The position numbers and the translations under genes are program-made. The notes below the pieces were generated by a model. The model was given only the letters and a program-made list of their open reading frames with translations, did not search any database and was not told the DNA's origin. This document shows positions 49,329 to 56,706 of a DNA stretch of 64,000 nt, in pieces (the stretch's first letter is position 1; the number at the start of each line of letters is the position of its first letter). Source of the DNA: Micromonospora mirobrigensis (GTDB lineage Bacteria > Actinomycetota > Actinomycetes > Mycobacteriales > Micromonosporaceae); NCBI RefSeq assembly GCF_900091555.1, contig NZ_FMCX01000006.1, forward strand, positions 375,982-439,981. The letters are read 5' to 3'.

Positions 49329-50966
49329 TCAGTGCTCGGCGATCCGTCCGGCGTCGACCCGCAGCCGCCGGTCCACCTCGACCGCGTCCAGCATCCGGCG
49401 GTCGTGGGTGACCAGCAGCAGGGTGCCGCGGTAGGAGGCCAGCGCCGACTCCAGCTGCTCGATGGCGGCCAGGTCCAGGTGGTTGGTGGGCTCGTCGAGC
49501 ACCAGCAGGTTCACCCCGCGGCCCTGCAGAAGGGCCAGGGCCGCCCGGGTCCGTTCGCCGGGGGAGAGGGTCGCCGCCGGCCGCAGCACGTGACCGGCGC
49601 GGAGGCCGAACTTGGCCAGCAGCGTCCGCACGTCCGCCGGCGACAGCTCCGGTACGGCGGCGCCGAACGCGTCGAGCAGCGGCTGGTCGCCGAGGAAGAG
49701 CCCGCGGGCCTGGTCTACCTCGCCGACCACCACCCCCGGACCGAGCGCGGCGTGCCCGGCGTCCAGCGGCAGCCGGCCGAGCAGGGCGGCGAGCAGGGTG
49801 GACTTGCCGGAGCCGTTCGCCCCGGTGATCGCCACCCGGTCGGCCCAGTCGATCTGGAGGTCGACGGGGCCGAGGGTGAAGCCGCCCCGGTGGACCACCG
49901 CGCCGCGCAGCGAGGCCACCACCGCGCCGGCCCGGGGGGCGGCGGCGATCTCCATCCGCAGCTCCCACTCCTTGCGCGGCTCCTCGACCTCGTCCAGCCG
50001 CTCGATCAGCCGGCCGGTCTGCTTGGCCTTGGCGGCCTGCTTCTCGGTGGACTCGGTGCGGAACTTGCGGCCGATCTTGTCGTTGTCGGTGGCCTTGCGG
50101 CGGGCGTTCTTGACGCCCTTCTCCATCCAGGCGCGCTGGGTGCGGGCCCGGGCCTCCAGGGCCGCCCGGGTGTCGGCGTACTCCTCGTAGTCGGCGCGGG
50201 CGTGCCGGCGGGCCACCTCCCGCTCCTCCAGGTACGCCGCGTAGCCGCCGCCGTAGTGCCGGACCTGCTGCTGGGCCAGGTCCAGCTCCAGCACCCGGGT
50301 GACCGTACGGGTGAGGAACTCCCGGTCGTGGCTGACCAGCACGGTGCCGGCGCGCAGTCCGGTGACGAAGCGTTCCAGCCGTTCCAGGCCGGCCAGGTCC
50401 AGGTCGTTGGTGGGCTCGTCGAGCAGGAAGACGTCGTACCGGCTGAGCAGCAGCGAGGCCAGGCCGGCGCGGGCCGCCTGGCCGCCGGAGAGCGCGGTCA
50501 TCGGATGGTCCAGGTCGACCCCGAGGCCCAGTTCGGCGGCCACCTGCTCGGCCCGCTCGTCCAGGTCGGCGCCGCCCAGGTCGAGCCAGCGCTCCAGCGC
50601 CCCGGCGTACGCGTCGTCCGCGCCGGGCGAACCGGCGGTGAGCGCCTCGGTGGCGGCGTCCAGCGCGGCCTGCGCTGCCGTGACGCCGGTGCGCCGGGCC
50701 AGGAAGTCGCGGACGGTCTCGCCCGGCCGCCGCTCCGGCTCCTGCGGCAGGTAGCCGACGCTGGCCGTGGGCGGGCTCAGCGAGACGGCTCCCAGCTCCA
50801 CCGGCTGAAGCCCGGCGAGGGTACGCAGCAGCGTCGACTTGCCGGCCCCGTTCACCCCGACCAGCCCCACCACGTCCCCGGGCGCCACGACCAGATCGAG
50901 GTCGGCGAAGAGCACCCGCTCCCCGTGCCCCGCCGCCAGCCCCTTGACCACCATCGTCGCGCTCAT
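49329..50966 (-). CDS. ABC-F family ATP-binding protein
   Basis: This 545-residue soluble protein has two ABC domains and no membrane part. Domain 1 has GLVGVNGAGKSTLLRTLAG and LSGGQAARAGLASLLLSRYD with LDEPTNDLD. Domain 2 has ITGANGSGKSTLLAALLGRL, LSPGERTRAALALLQGRGVN and LDEPTNHLD. A basic linker at about 245-330 (RARTQRAWMEKGVKNARRKA) fits the P-site-tRNA interaction motif of ABC-F factors. Such proteins act on ribosomes, and some protect from macrolides or lincosamides. Resistance cannot be claimed from sequence. ATG 50966 is the typical start (MSATMVVKGLAAGHGE). Confidence 0.92.
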   Translation of the reverse strand: MSATMVVKGLAAGHGERVLFADLDLVVAPGDVVGLVGVNGAGKSTLLRTLAGLQPVELGAVSLSPPTASVGYLPQEPERRPGETVRDFLARRTGVTAAQAALDAATEALTAGSPGADDAYAGALERWLDLGGADLDERAEQVAAELGLGVDLDHPMTALSGGQAARAGLASLLLSRYDVFLLDEPTNDLDLAGLERLERFVTGLRAGTVLVSHDREFLTRTVTRVLELDLAQQQVRHYGGGYAAYLEEREVARRHARADYEEYADTRAALEARARTQRAWMEKGVKNARRKATDNDKIGRKFRTESTEKQAAKAKQTGRLIERLDEVEEPRKEWELRMEIAAAPRAGAVVASLRGAVVHRGGFTLGPVDLQIDWADRVAITGANGSGKSTLLAALLGRLPLDAGHAALGPGVVVGEVDQARGLFLGDQPLLDAFGAAVPELSPADVRTLLAKFGLRAGHVLRPAATLSPGERTRAALALLQGRGVNLLVLDEPTNHLDLAAIEQLESALASYRGTLLLVTHDRRMLDAVEVDRRLRVDAGRIAEH

Positions 50967-50988
50967 CGCCGCCGACCCTATCGGGTGC

Positions 50989-51040
50989 AAGGAGGGGCCC
51001 CTTCTTAACGCCTGGCGTTGTAAAGGGGCCCCTTCTTAAC
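50989..51040. repeat. GGGGCCCC/TTAAC family, copy 3 (direct pair)
   Basis: AAGGAGGGGCCCCTTCTTAA (50989-51008, then C) and AAAGGGGCCCCTTCTTAAC (51022-51040) are direct copies in the divergent region between the ABC-F and ROK kinase genes. Following bases repeat GCGGGTCCGCG/GCCGGGTCCGCGG (51042-51073). Confidence 0.85.
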
Positions 51041-51108
51041 AGCGGGTCCGCGACCTCAACGCCGGGTCCGCGGCACCGGCCTCCGGAACACGAGGCAGAC
51101 TCACTCAG

Positions 51109-51879
51109 GTGGTGACGACTTTGGCGATCGACTGCGGGGGCGGGGGGATCAAGGCCTCCGTGCTCGATGCGGCGGGGACGATGCGCGCCCGGCCGCTGCG
51201 GGTGCCCACGCCGTACCCGCTGCCGCCGACGCTCTTCGTGAAGACGCTGGTGGAGCTCGGTGGGCGGCTCCCGGCGGCGGACCGGGTGACGGTCGGCATG
51301 CCGGGCATGATCCGGCACGGGGTGGTGGTGGCGACGCCGCACTACGTGACCCGCTCCGGTCCGCGCAGCAAGGTCGACCCGGAGCTGGTGGCCGAGTGGT
51401 CCGGGTACGACGCCCGCAGCGCGCTCGCCGACGCGTTCGGGGCGCCGGCGCTGGTCCTCAACGACGCCGAGGTACACGGCGCCGGGGTGGTCGCCGGGAC
51501 GGGCTGCGAGCTGGTGCTGACCCTCGGCACCGGGCTGGGCAGCGCACTCTTCGACGGCGGGGTCCTCGCACCGCACCTGGAGCTGTCGCACGCCCCGGTG
51601 CGCTGGAACACCACCTACGACACGTACGTCGGGGAGCCGGAGCGGCGCCGGCTCGGCGACGCGTTCTGGTCCCGGCGGATCCGGCAGGTGGTGGAGGGGT
51701 TGCGGCCGGTGTTCCGCTGGGACCGGCTCTACCTGGGCGGCGGGAACTCCCGGCTGATCCGGCCGGAGCAGCTGGCCCGGATGGGCGACGACGTGGTGGT
51801 CGTACCGAACACGGCCGGGATCGTCGGCGGTGTCCGGGCCTGGGACCTGGTCGGCGACCGGTACGACCCCACCCACTGA
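51109..51879 (+). CDS. ROK-family sugar kinase (PpgK-like)
   Basis: The 256-residue kinase begins LAIDCGGGGIKASVLDAAGT, the phosphate-1 loop of the actin-like ATPase fold. It continues with PTPYPLPPTLFVKTLVELGG, VGMPGMIRHGVV, the catalytic Asp region VLNDAEVHGAGVVAG, phosphate-2 LTLGTGLGSALFDGG and LYLGGGNSRLI. Arrangement and length are like actinobacterial polyphosphate glucokinase, but polyphosphate use cannot be proved by sequence here. The ROK zinc-binding Cys motif is absent, as in PpgK. GTG 51109 has no strong ribosome-binding site. Confidence 0.85.
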   Translation: MVTTLAIDCGGGGIKASVLDAAGTMRARPLRVPTPYPLPPTLFVKTLVELGGRLPAADRVTVGMPGMIRHGVVVATPHYVTRSGPRSKVDPELVAEWSGYDARSALADAFGAPALVLNDAEVHGAGVVAGTGCELVLTLGTGLGSALFDGGVLAPHLELSHAPVRWNTTYDTYVGEPERRRLGDAFWSRRIRQVVEGLRPVFRWDRLYLGGGNSRLIRPEQLARMGDDVVVVPNTAGIVGGVRAWDLVGDRYDPTH

Positions 51880-51960
51880 CGCCACCGGGAACACTCGCGG
51901 TACGGCTGATGTTGTGCCAGCGTCGGTGAAGTGGCGGCGCGGAACGAGGGGGTGGGTCGG

Positions 51961-52329
51961 ATGGATCTTCTGGCGGAGTACCGGCGGGCGACCATGTTCT
52001 TCGAGGCGGGTGACGCGACCGGAGCGGCCCGGCTGCTCGAGCCGATCGTCGAGGCCGAGCCCGGCAACTCCTCGGTACGGCAGCTGCTGGCCCGGGCGTA
52101 CTTCCAGTCCGCCCAGCTCAACCGGGCGGAGGAGCAGCTGCGCGAGCTGGTCGACCGGGACCCGAGCGACCACTACGCGCACCACGTGCTGGGGCGGACG
52201 CTGGAGCGGATGAACCGGCACGCCGACGCGCTGCGGCACCTGCGGATCGCCGCGGCGATGTACTCGACAAACGACGACTACACGACCGCGCTGCGCCGGG
52301 TGGAGACCCGGGTCGGCCTCGGTCGCTGA
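51961..52329 (+). CDS. Tetratricopeptide-repeat protein
   Basis: The 122-residue protein is made of about three TPR units: RRATMFFEAGDATGAARLLE, VRQLLARAYFQSAQLNRAEE and HHVLGRTLERMNRHADALRH, each with the Gly/Ala pattern of TPR helices. Such small proteins act as docking modules; partners are unknown. ATG 51961 is preferred over GTG 51931 because GGGGGTGGG lies just upstream. It ends in a strong hairpin. Confidence 0.88.
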   Translation: MDLLAEYRRATMFFEAGDATGAARLLEPIVEAEPGNSSVRQLLARAYFQSAQLNRAEEQLRELVDRDPSDHYAHHVLGRTLERMNRHADALRHLRIAAAMYSTNDDYTTALRRVETRVGLGR

Positions 52330-52350
52330 CGAACCACCCGTACGGTACGG

Positions 52351-52380
52351 CGAAGGGCGGCCCCCAGGGGCTGCCCTTCG
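52351..52380 (+). terminator. Hairpin terminator after the TPR gene
   Basis: CGAAGGGCGGCCCC (52351-52364) and GGGGCTGCCCTTCG (52367-52380) pair over 14 positions with a single G-U, around a 2-base interval, 22 bases after the stop codon. Confidence 0.75.
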
Positions 52381-52422
52381 CCGTGTCCGGGCCCGGCGGC
52401 CCGGCGTGCCTACGATGGGTGG

Positions 52423-52677
52423 GTGAAGCTCAAGCTGGATCTCCACGACATCTACAACAAGGGCCACGACATCGACCGCGCGCTGCGCGGGATCATGGAC
52501 GAGGCGGTGGCGAAGAAGGCCACCCTGGTGGAGATCATCCCTGGCAAGGGATCCGGCGCGCTCAAGAAGAAGGTGCTGCGCTTCCTCGACCAGAAGGACG
52601 TCAGGCAGCTCTACCACCGGGTGGAGAAGGACTCGAAGAACTTCGGCCGCCTCTTCGTCCACTTCCGCCACAAGTAG
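52423..52677 (+). CDS. Smr-domain protein
   Basis: The 84-residue protein is one Smr domain, named after the C terminus of MutS2. LKLDLHDIYNKGHDIDRALR holds the N-terminal LDLH motif, and VEIIPGKGSGALKKKVLRFL holds the GxGxG-like loop. Smr domains are nucleic-acid endonucleases or binding modules. No MutS2 part is attached. GTG 52423 is the start, seven bases after a GGTGGG. The end converges with the membrane-protein gene at 52700. Confidence 0.88.
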   Translation: MKLKLDLHDIYNKGHDIDRALRGIMDEAVAKKATLVEIIPGKGSGALKKKVLRFLDQKDVRQLYHRVEKDSKNFGRLFVHFRHK

Positions 52678-52699
52678 GACCCGCCGTGCCCGGCCCTGG

Positions 52700-53251
52700 T
52701 CAGGACGCTGTGGGTCGGCAGTCCCGGACGGGTCCGGCCGCGATGCCGACCTGCGCGCGGACGCCGTCGGGGATGCGGGAGGCCGCGATGACGACCGTGT
52801 TGCCTCCTTCGAGGTCGCGCCGGTCGATGTCGAGGGAGATGCCGTTCGTGGCGACCCTGAACACGGTCGTGCTTCCGGGCGCGGAGGGGGCGGGTCGGTA
52901 GCGGTCCGGGGCGCACATGGTGTCGTCGCCGAGGTACCGGACGTCGGCGGCCACCCCGTGGCGTTCCAGGGCGGCCTCGAGTCCCGAGGCGTCCTCCAGG
53001 CGGTTGACCTCGACGTGGACGGTGCCGTGCGGGCCGGTCGTGACCCCGTACGCGGGTTCCGGCCGCAGGCCCGGAAGCACCGTGACCGCCACCGCGGACG
53101 CGGCCAGGCCCGCTCCGAGGACGACCATTCGTTGCTGCCACCTGGGTCGCCGCACAGGCGGGGCCGGGGCGGCGGACGGCGCGCGGGACGTCACCAGGCT
53201 GCTCAGCTCCGCGAGCAGTTCCGTCTCGAACGAGTCCAGTCGGCCGGTCAT
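52700..53251 (-). CDS. Single-pass membrane protein, probable anti-sigma factor
   Basis: The 183-residue protein has a cytoplasmic segment of about 40 residues (TGRLDSFETELLAELSSLVT), one helix at about 41-61 (MVVLGAGLAASAVAVTVLPG) and an external part with two cysteines. There is no recognisable zinc-binding anti-sigma motif. Its ATG overlaps the stop of the ECF sigma gene by four bases, the usual place for an anti-sigma partner. No sequence match to a known anti-sigma family is claimed. Confidence 0.7.
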   Translation of the reverse strand: MTGRLDSFETELLAELSSLVTSRAPSAAPAPPVRRPRWQQRMVVLGAGLAASAVAVTVLPGLRPEPAYGVTTGPHGTVHVEVNRLEDASGLEAALERHGVAADVRYLGDDTMCAPDRYRPAPSAPGSTTVFRVATNGISLDIDRRDLEGGNTVVIAASRIPDGVRAQVGIAAGPVRDCRPTAS

Positions 53252-53817
53252 GACGTCGCCTCCTCGGTGAGTGCGGATACCGCTTGGAGCGTTGCGCCGC
53301 TCGCCAGCTGTCGGCGGGCCCGGTGCAGGCGTACGCGGGCCGTCCCCGGGCTGATCTGCAGGGCGGCGGCGGCCTCCTTGAGGCTGAGCTGGTCCACCGC
53401 CACCAGTTCGAGCACCGCTCGCAGCGTCGGCGGCAGGTCCCGTAATCGCTGGTGCAGGCGTCGGGCCTCGCGCTCGGCGTCGATGCGTTCCCGGGCGCGC
53501 TCCAGGGCATCCGACTCCAGCACCCGCCGTCCGCCCGCCCGGGCGACTGCGGCGGCGTGCCGCCCCCGGCGCCGGTACTCCATCGAGACGACGTTCCGGG
53601 CGATGCCGAAGATCCACGCCTGGGGTGTCCCCGACGAGGGCGAGTAGCTCGTGGCGGACTGGATCGCCGCGAGGAAGATGTCGGCGGTCAGATCCGCCGC
53701 CGTGTGGGGGTCGTCGAACCGCCGCGCCACGAATCGCTGCACCGCTTCGATGTGCGCCCGGTAGAACGCCTCGAGGATGTCCGGATCGGTGCCGAGCTGG
53801 CTTACGTTCACAACCAC
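53248..53817 (-). CDS. ECF-type RNA polymerase sigma factor
   Basis: The 189-residue sigma factor has region 2 (EAFYRAHIEAVQRFVARRFD and TADIFLAAIQSATSYSPSSG then AWIFGIARNVVSMEYRRRGR) and region 4 (LPPTLRAVLELVAVDQLSLK, AAAALQISPGTARVRLHRAR). No extra domain is present. It is translated together with the membrane protein that follows. The regulon is unknown. It is divergent from the ATPase gene starting at 53911. Confidence 0.92.
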   Translation of the reverse strand: MVVNVSQLGTDPDILEAFYRAHIEAVQRFVARRFDDPHTAADLTADIFLAAIQSATSYSPSSGTPQAWIFGIARNVVSMEYRRRGRHAAAVARAGGRRVLESDALERARERIDAEREARRLHQRLRDLPPTLRAVLELVAVDQLSLKEAAAALQISPGTARVRLHRARRQLASGATLQAVSALTEEATS

Positions 53818-53859
53818 TCTTTGCCGAAGTGCGGTTCGGCGTTACCGTGTCGTCCAGCG

Positions 53860-53898
53860 GATACACTCAAAGATGATAGTTCCAATTCTGGGTGTATC
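53860..53898. promoter_or_regulatory. GATACAC/GTGTATC inverted repeat in a divergent promoter region
   Basis: GATACACTC (53860-53868) and GGGTGTATC (53890-53898) are inverted with one mismatch around a low-GC interior that contains GATAGT (53875-53880), a possible -10 for the ATPase gene. It lies between the ECF sigma gene and the ATPase gene. Confidence 0.45.
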
Positions 53899-53910
53899 GG
53901 GGCTGGTGGG

Positions 53911-55335
53911 GTGGACGGATTCGTCGGGCGTACCCGGGAACTGACCGTGCTCGACGGCATGCTGCGCCGGGTCGAGCGGGGCGGGCGCGGTGGCCGGCCG
54001 GGACGCGCCCTGTTGATGCGCGGGCGACGCCGGGTCGGCAAGTCCCGGCTGGTGGAGGAGTTCGTCGAGCGGGCGGCCGTACCGCATCTGTTCTTCACCG
54101 CCTCGGCGCAGCCCACCGTGGCCGCCGACATCGCCCTGTTCGTCGAGGCGGCGGCGTCGTCGACCCTGCCGGGCGCGCACCTGTTCGAGGCGCAGCGACC
54201 CACCACCTGGGACGCCGCGCTCGCGCTGCTCGCCGCAGCCCTGCCCACCGACGGTCCGAGCGTCGTCGTGCTCGACGAGATGCCGTACCTGATCGGCACG
54301 GACCCGGGCTTCGAAGGGACGCTGCAGAAGGTCTTCGACCGCGAGCTGTCCCGTCGGCCGGTACTGGTGATCTGCGTGGGATCCGATCTCGCCATGATGG
54401 AAGCGCTCAACGACTACGGTCGGCCGTTCCATCAGCGCGCCACCGAGATGGTCGTCCCACCGCTCAACCCGGCCGACGTGGGGGAACTGCTCGGCCTGCC
54501 CGCCGCCGAGGCGTTCGACGCGTACCTCGTCACGGGCGGTCTGCCGCTGATCCTGGACGAGTGGCCGGCCGGCGCCTCGCTCACCGACTACCTCGCGGAG
54601 GCGGTCGTCGATCCCACCTCGGCCCTCCTGGTCAGCGGGGAGCGGGCCCTCGCCGCCGAGTTCCCGCCGCAGTCCCAGGCGGGCCTCGTCCTGCGCGCCA
54701 TCGGCTCCGGTGAGCGCACTTTCTCGCTCATCTCGCGGGCCTCCGGCGACATGCCACAGGCGTCGCTGACCCGGGCGCTGCGCCTGCTGGCCGCCAAGCG
54801 GACGGTGGAGGTCGTCCTGCCGCTCTCCACCCGGCCGTCCCGCGAGACCCGCTACCTGGTCGCGGATCCCTACCTGCGGTTCTGGCTGTCCTTCCTCGGT
54901 CCGTACCTGCCCGAGATCGAGCGCGGTCGGGGAGACCTGACTCTGTCCCGGATCACCACGTCCTGGACGTCCTGGCGAGGTCGGGTGATCGAGCCGGTGG
55001 TGCGTGAGGCGATGCGGAGGCTGCCCGGTGACCACCTGCCACCGGGCACCAACGTGATCGGTGGGTACTGGACCCGCACCAACGATCCGGAGATCGATCT
55101 GGTCGGCGCGGACCGCGAGCCGGTCGCCGGGCGGATCACCTTCCTGGGGTCGGTGAAGTGGCTGGAGAAGCGACCGTTCGACGCGCACGACCTGGCGCGG
55201 CTGCTGCACCACCGTTCGCGCCTACCGGGCGCCGACGAGACGACCGAGCCGCTCGCCGTGTCGCGCAGCGGGCTGGCCACCGACGGGGTACGAGGGCTGT
55301 CGCCGGAGGACCTGCTGACCGCGTACCGGGGCTGA
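53911..55335 (+). CDS. AAA-type ATPase with DUF234-like C-terminal domain
   Basis: The 474-residue protein has the archaeal-type ATPase module: MRGRRRVGKSRLVEEFVERA (Walker A, about residue 34), SVVVLDEMPYLIG (Walker B) and a winged-helix part at about 250-320. The C-terminal region resembles DUF234, a PD-(D/E)XK-like nuclease fold: DPEIDLVGADREPVAGRITF keeps the Asp. The usual E-x-K (GECKW) is GSVKW, so the catalytic Glu is missing. Such single proteins are common but poorly understood in actinomycetes. GTG 53911 gives a FVGRTREL start typical for the family. Confidence 0.82.
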   Translation: MDGFVGRTRELTVLDGMLRRVERGGRGGRPGRALLMRGRRRVGKSRLVEEFVERAAVPHLFFTASAQPTVAADIALFVEAAASSTLPGAHLFEAQRPTTWDAALALLAAALPTDGPSVVVLDEMPYLIGTDPGFEGTLQKVFDRELSRRPVLVICVGSDLAMMEALNDYGRPFHQRATEMVVPPLNPADVGELLGLPAAEAFDAYLVTGGLPLILDEWPAGASLTDYLAEAVVDPTSALLVSGERALAAEFPPQSQAGLVLRAIGSGERTFSLISRASGDMPQASLTRALRLLAAKRTVEVVLPLSTRPSRETRYLVADPYLRFWLSFLGPYLPEIERGRGDLTLSRITTSWTSWRGRVIEPVVREAMRRLPGDHLPPGTNVIGGYWTRTNDPEIDLVGADREPVAGRITFLGSVKWLEKRPFDAHDLARLLHHRSRLPGADETTEPLAVSRSGLATDGVRGLSPEDLLTAYRG

Positions 55336-55357
55336 GTCACCGGCGGCGCGCCCGGGC

Positions 55358-55720
55358 TCACCGTCGGGCCAGCGCCAGCACGCTCAGCCCGAACATCAGC
55401 ACCCCCAGCGGGAGGTGCACCGCCGGCACGTGCGCGATGCCGAGCACGACCTGCACCGAGGCGAGGGCGAGAAACCCGCCCGCCTGCCAGACGGGCCGGA
55501 CCGGGCCGCCGCCCGGCTTCCAGGCCAGCACCGCCGCCAGCAGGTAGAGCATCGACGCCGCGTACATCACCCGGGCTCCGACGCTGTGCAGGGTCTCGCC
55601 GTAGTGCGCGGTCAGCAGCAGCCCGGCGGAGGTCGCCTGGAGGAAGATCGTCAGGGTCTGCAGGGCGATCGCGACATGCAGGAACGAGAAGCGGCGGGGC
55701 GCCGTCGCCGGGATGGCCAT
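55358..55720 (-). CDS. Small integral membrane protein, four helices
   Basis: The 120-residue protein has four hydrophobic helices, at about 13-37, 50-67, 78-97 and 100-117. Each end is polar (FSFLHVAIALQTLTIFLQAT; WQAGGFLALASVQVVLGIAH). No domain is recognised. ATG 55720 has AGGACC a short way upstream. It is divergent from the SigJ-like sigma gene at 55813; the pair may be linked functionally, but nothing in the sequence shows it. Confidence 0.72.
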   Translation of the reverse strand: MAIPATAPRRFSFLHVAIALQTLTIFLQATSAGLLLTAHYGETLHSVGARVMYAASMLYLLAAVLAWKPGGGPVRPVWQAGGFLALASVQVVLGIAHVPAVHLPLGVLMFGLSVLALARR

Positions 55721-55812
55721 GTCACGGTCCTCTTTTCCGCCCGGGGGCGGTAGCTGGTTAGGGTCTCACCAGCCCGACGACGTGGGCCCGCGAAAGGTAA
55801 GGCGGGGGGAGC

Positions 55813-56703
55813 ATGCGTACGGCTGGGAACGCCGGTGCGGAGGCCGGCGAGCGACGCCAACTGGTCAACGTCGCCTACCGGCTGCTCGGTTCGCTGGCGG
55901 AGGCCGAGGACGCCGTGCAGGAGGCCTACGCGCGTTGGTACGCGCTGCCGCCGGAGCGGCGGGCCGAGGTCCGGTCCCCGGGGGCCTGGCTGACGACGGT
56001 GACCGGCCGGATCTGCCTGGACGTGCTCGGCTCGGCGCGGGCCCGGCGGGAACGCTACGTCGGGGCGTGGCTGCCCGAGCCGCTGCCCGACCACGCCGAG
56101 TGGGACGGTGGCCGCGGCGGTGACCCGGCCGACCAGATCGTCCTGGACGAGTCGGTGAGCATGGCCTTCCTCGTCGTGCTGGAGTCCATGACGCCCGCCG
56201 AGCGGGTGGCGCTCGTCCTGCACGACGTCTTCCGGTACCCGTTCGCCGAGATCGCCGGCATCCTGGGCCGGACCCCGGCGGCCTGCAAGCAGCTCGCGGC
56301 CGCCGCCCGGCGGCGGGTGCCCGGGCCCCGGTCCCCGCTGGCGGCGGCCGACCAGGCCGACGCGGTGCGGCAGGTCAGGAAGGCGTGGGAGAGCCGGGAC
56401 ATCCAGGCCCTCGTCGACCTCCTCGACCCGAGCGCCGTGATGACGGCGGACGGCGGCGGCGTGGTCGGCACCGCCCTGCACCCGGTCGAGGGCGCCGCGA
56501 GCATCGCGAAGTACCTGGTCGGCATCGCCGACCTGGTTGCCGGGTTGGAACTCCTGGAGCGGTCGGTCAACGGCGTGCCGGGCCTGGTGGCCCGGCACGC
56601 CGGCGCGGTGGTGACCGTGGCCGCGTTCGACGTCGTCGACGGCCGGGTCACCCGGATCTGGGCGGTCCGCAACCCGGAGAAGCTGCGGCTCTGGCTGCGC
56701 TGA
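55813..56703 (+). CDS. ECF41/SigJ-like sigma factor with SnoaL-like C-terminal domain
   Basis: This 296-residue sigma factor has region 2 (RRQLVNVAYRLLGSLAEAED, VRSPGAWLTTVTGRICLDVL) and region 4 (MTPAERVALVLHDVFRYPFA, IAGILGRTPAACKQLAAAAR). The motif YVGAWLPEPLPD between them is typical of ECF41. A SnoaL/NTF2-like domain of about 110 residues replaces an anti-sigma partner; in ECF41 this extension regulates activity. The usual genome partner, a carboxymuconolactone decarboxylase-like COE gene, is absent; the divergent gene encodes a small membrane protein. It converges with the M28 gene four bases away. Confidence 0.9.
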   Translation: MRTAGNAGAEAGERRQLVNVAYRLLGSLAEAEDAVQEAYARWYALPPERRAEVRSPGAWLTTVTGRICLDVLGSARARRERYVGAWLPEPLPDHAEWDGGRGGDPADQIVLDESVSMAFLVVLESMTPAERVALVLHDVFRYPFAEIAGILGRTPAACKQLAAAARRRVPGPRSPLAAADQADAVRQVRKAWESRDIQALVDLLDPSAVMTADGGGVVGTALHPVEGAASIAKYLVGIADLVAGLELLERSVNGVPGLVARHAGAVVTVAAFDVVDGRVTRIWAVRNPEKLRLWLR

Positions 56704-56706
56704 CCG

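Noticed and set aside
48996..51000. Antibiotic self-resistance role for the ABC-F gene
   Set aside because: No biosynthetic gene cluster is nearby and ABC-F sequence alone does not tell resistance from housekeeping roles.
48970..52671. Single long minus-strand frame spanning ABC-F, ROK and TPR genes
   Set aside because: Only its last 107 codons (48970-49290) look like a gene; the rest is a shadow of genes in other frames.
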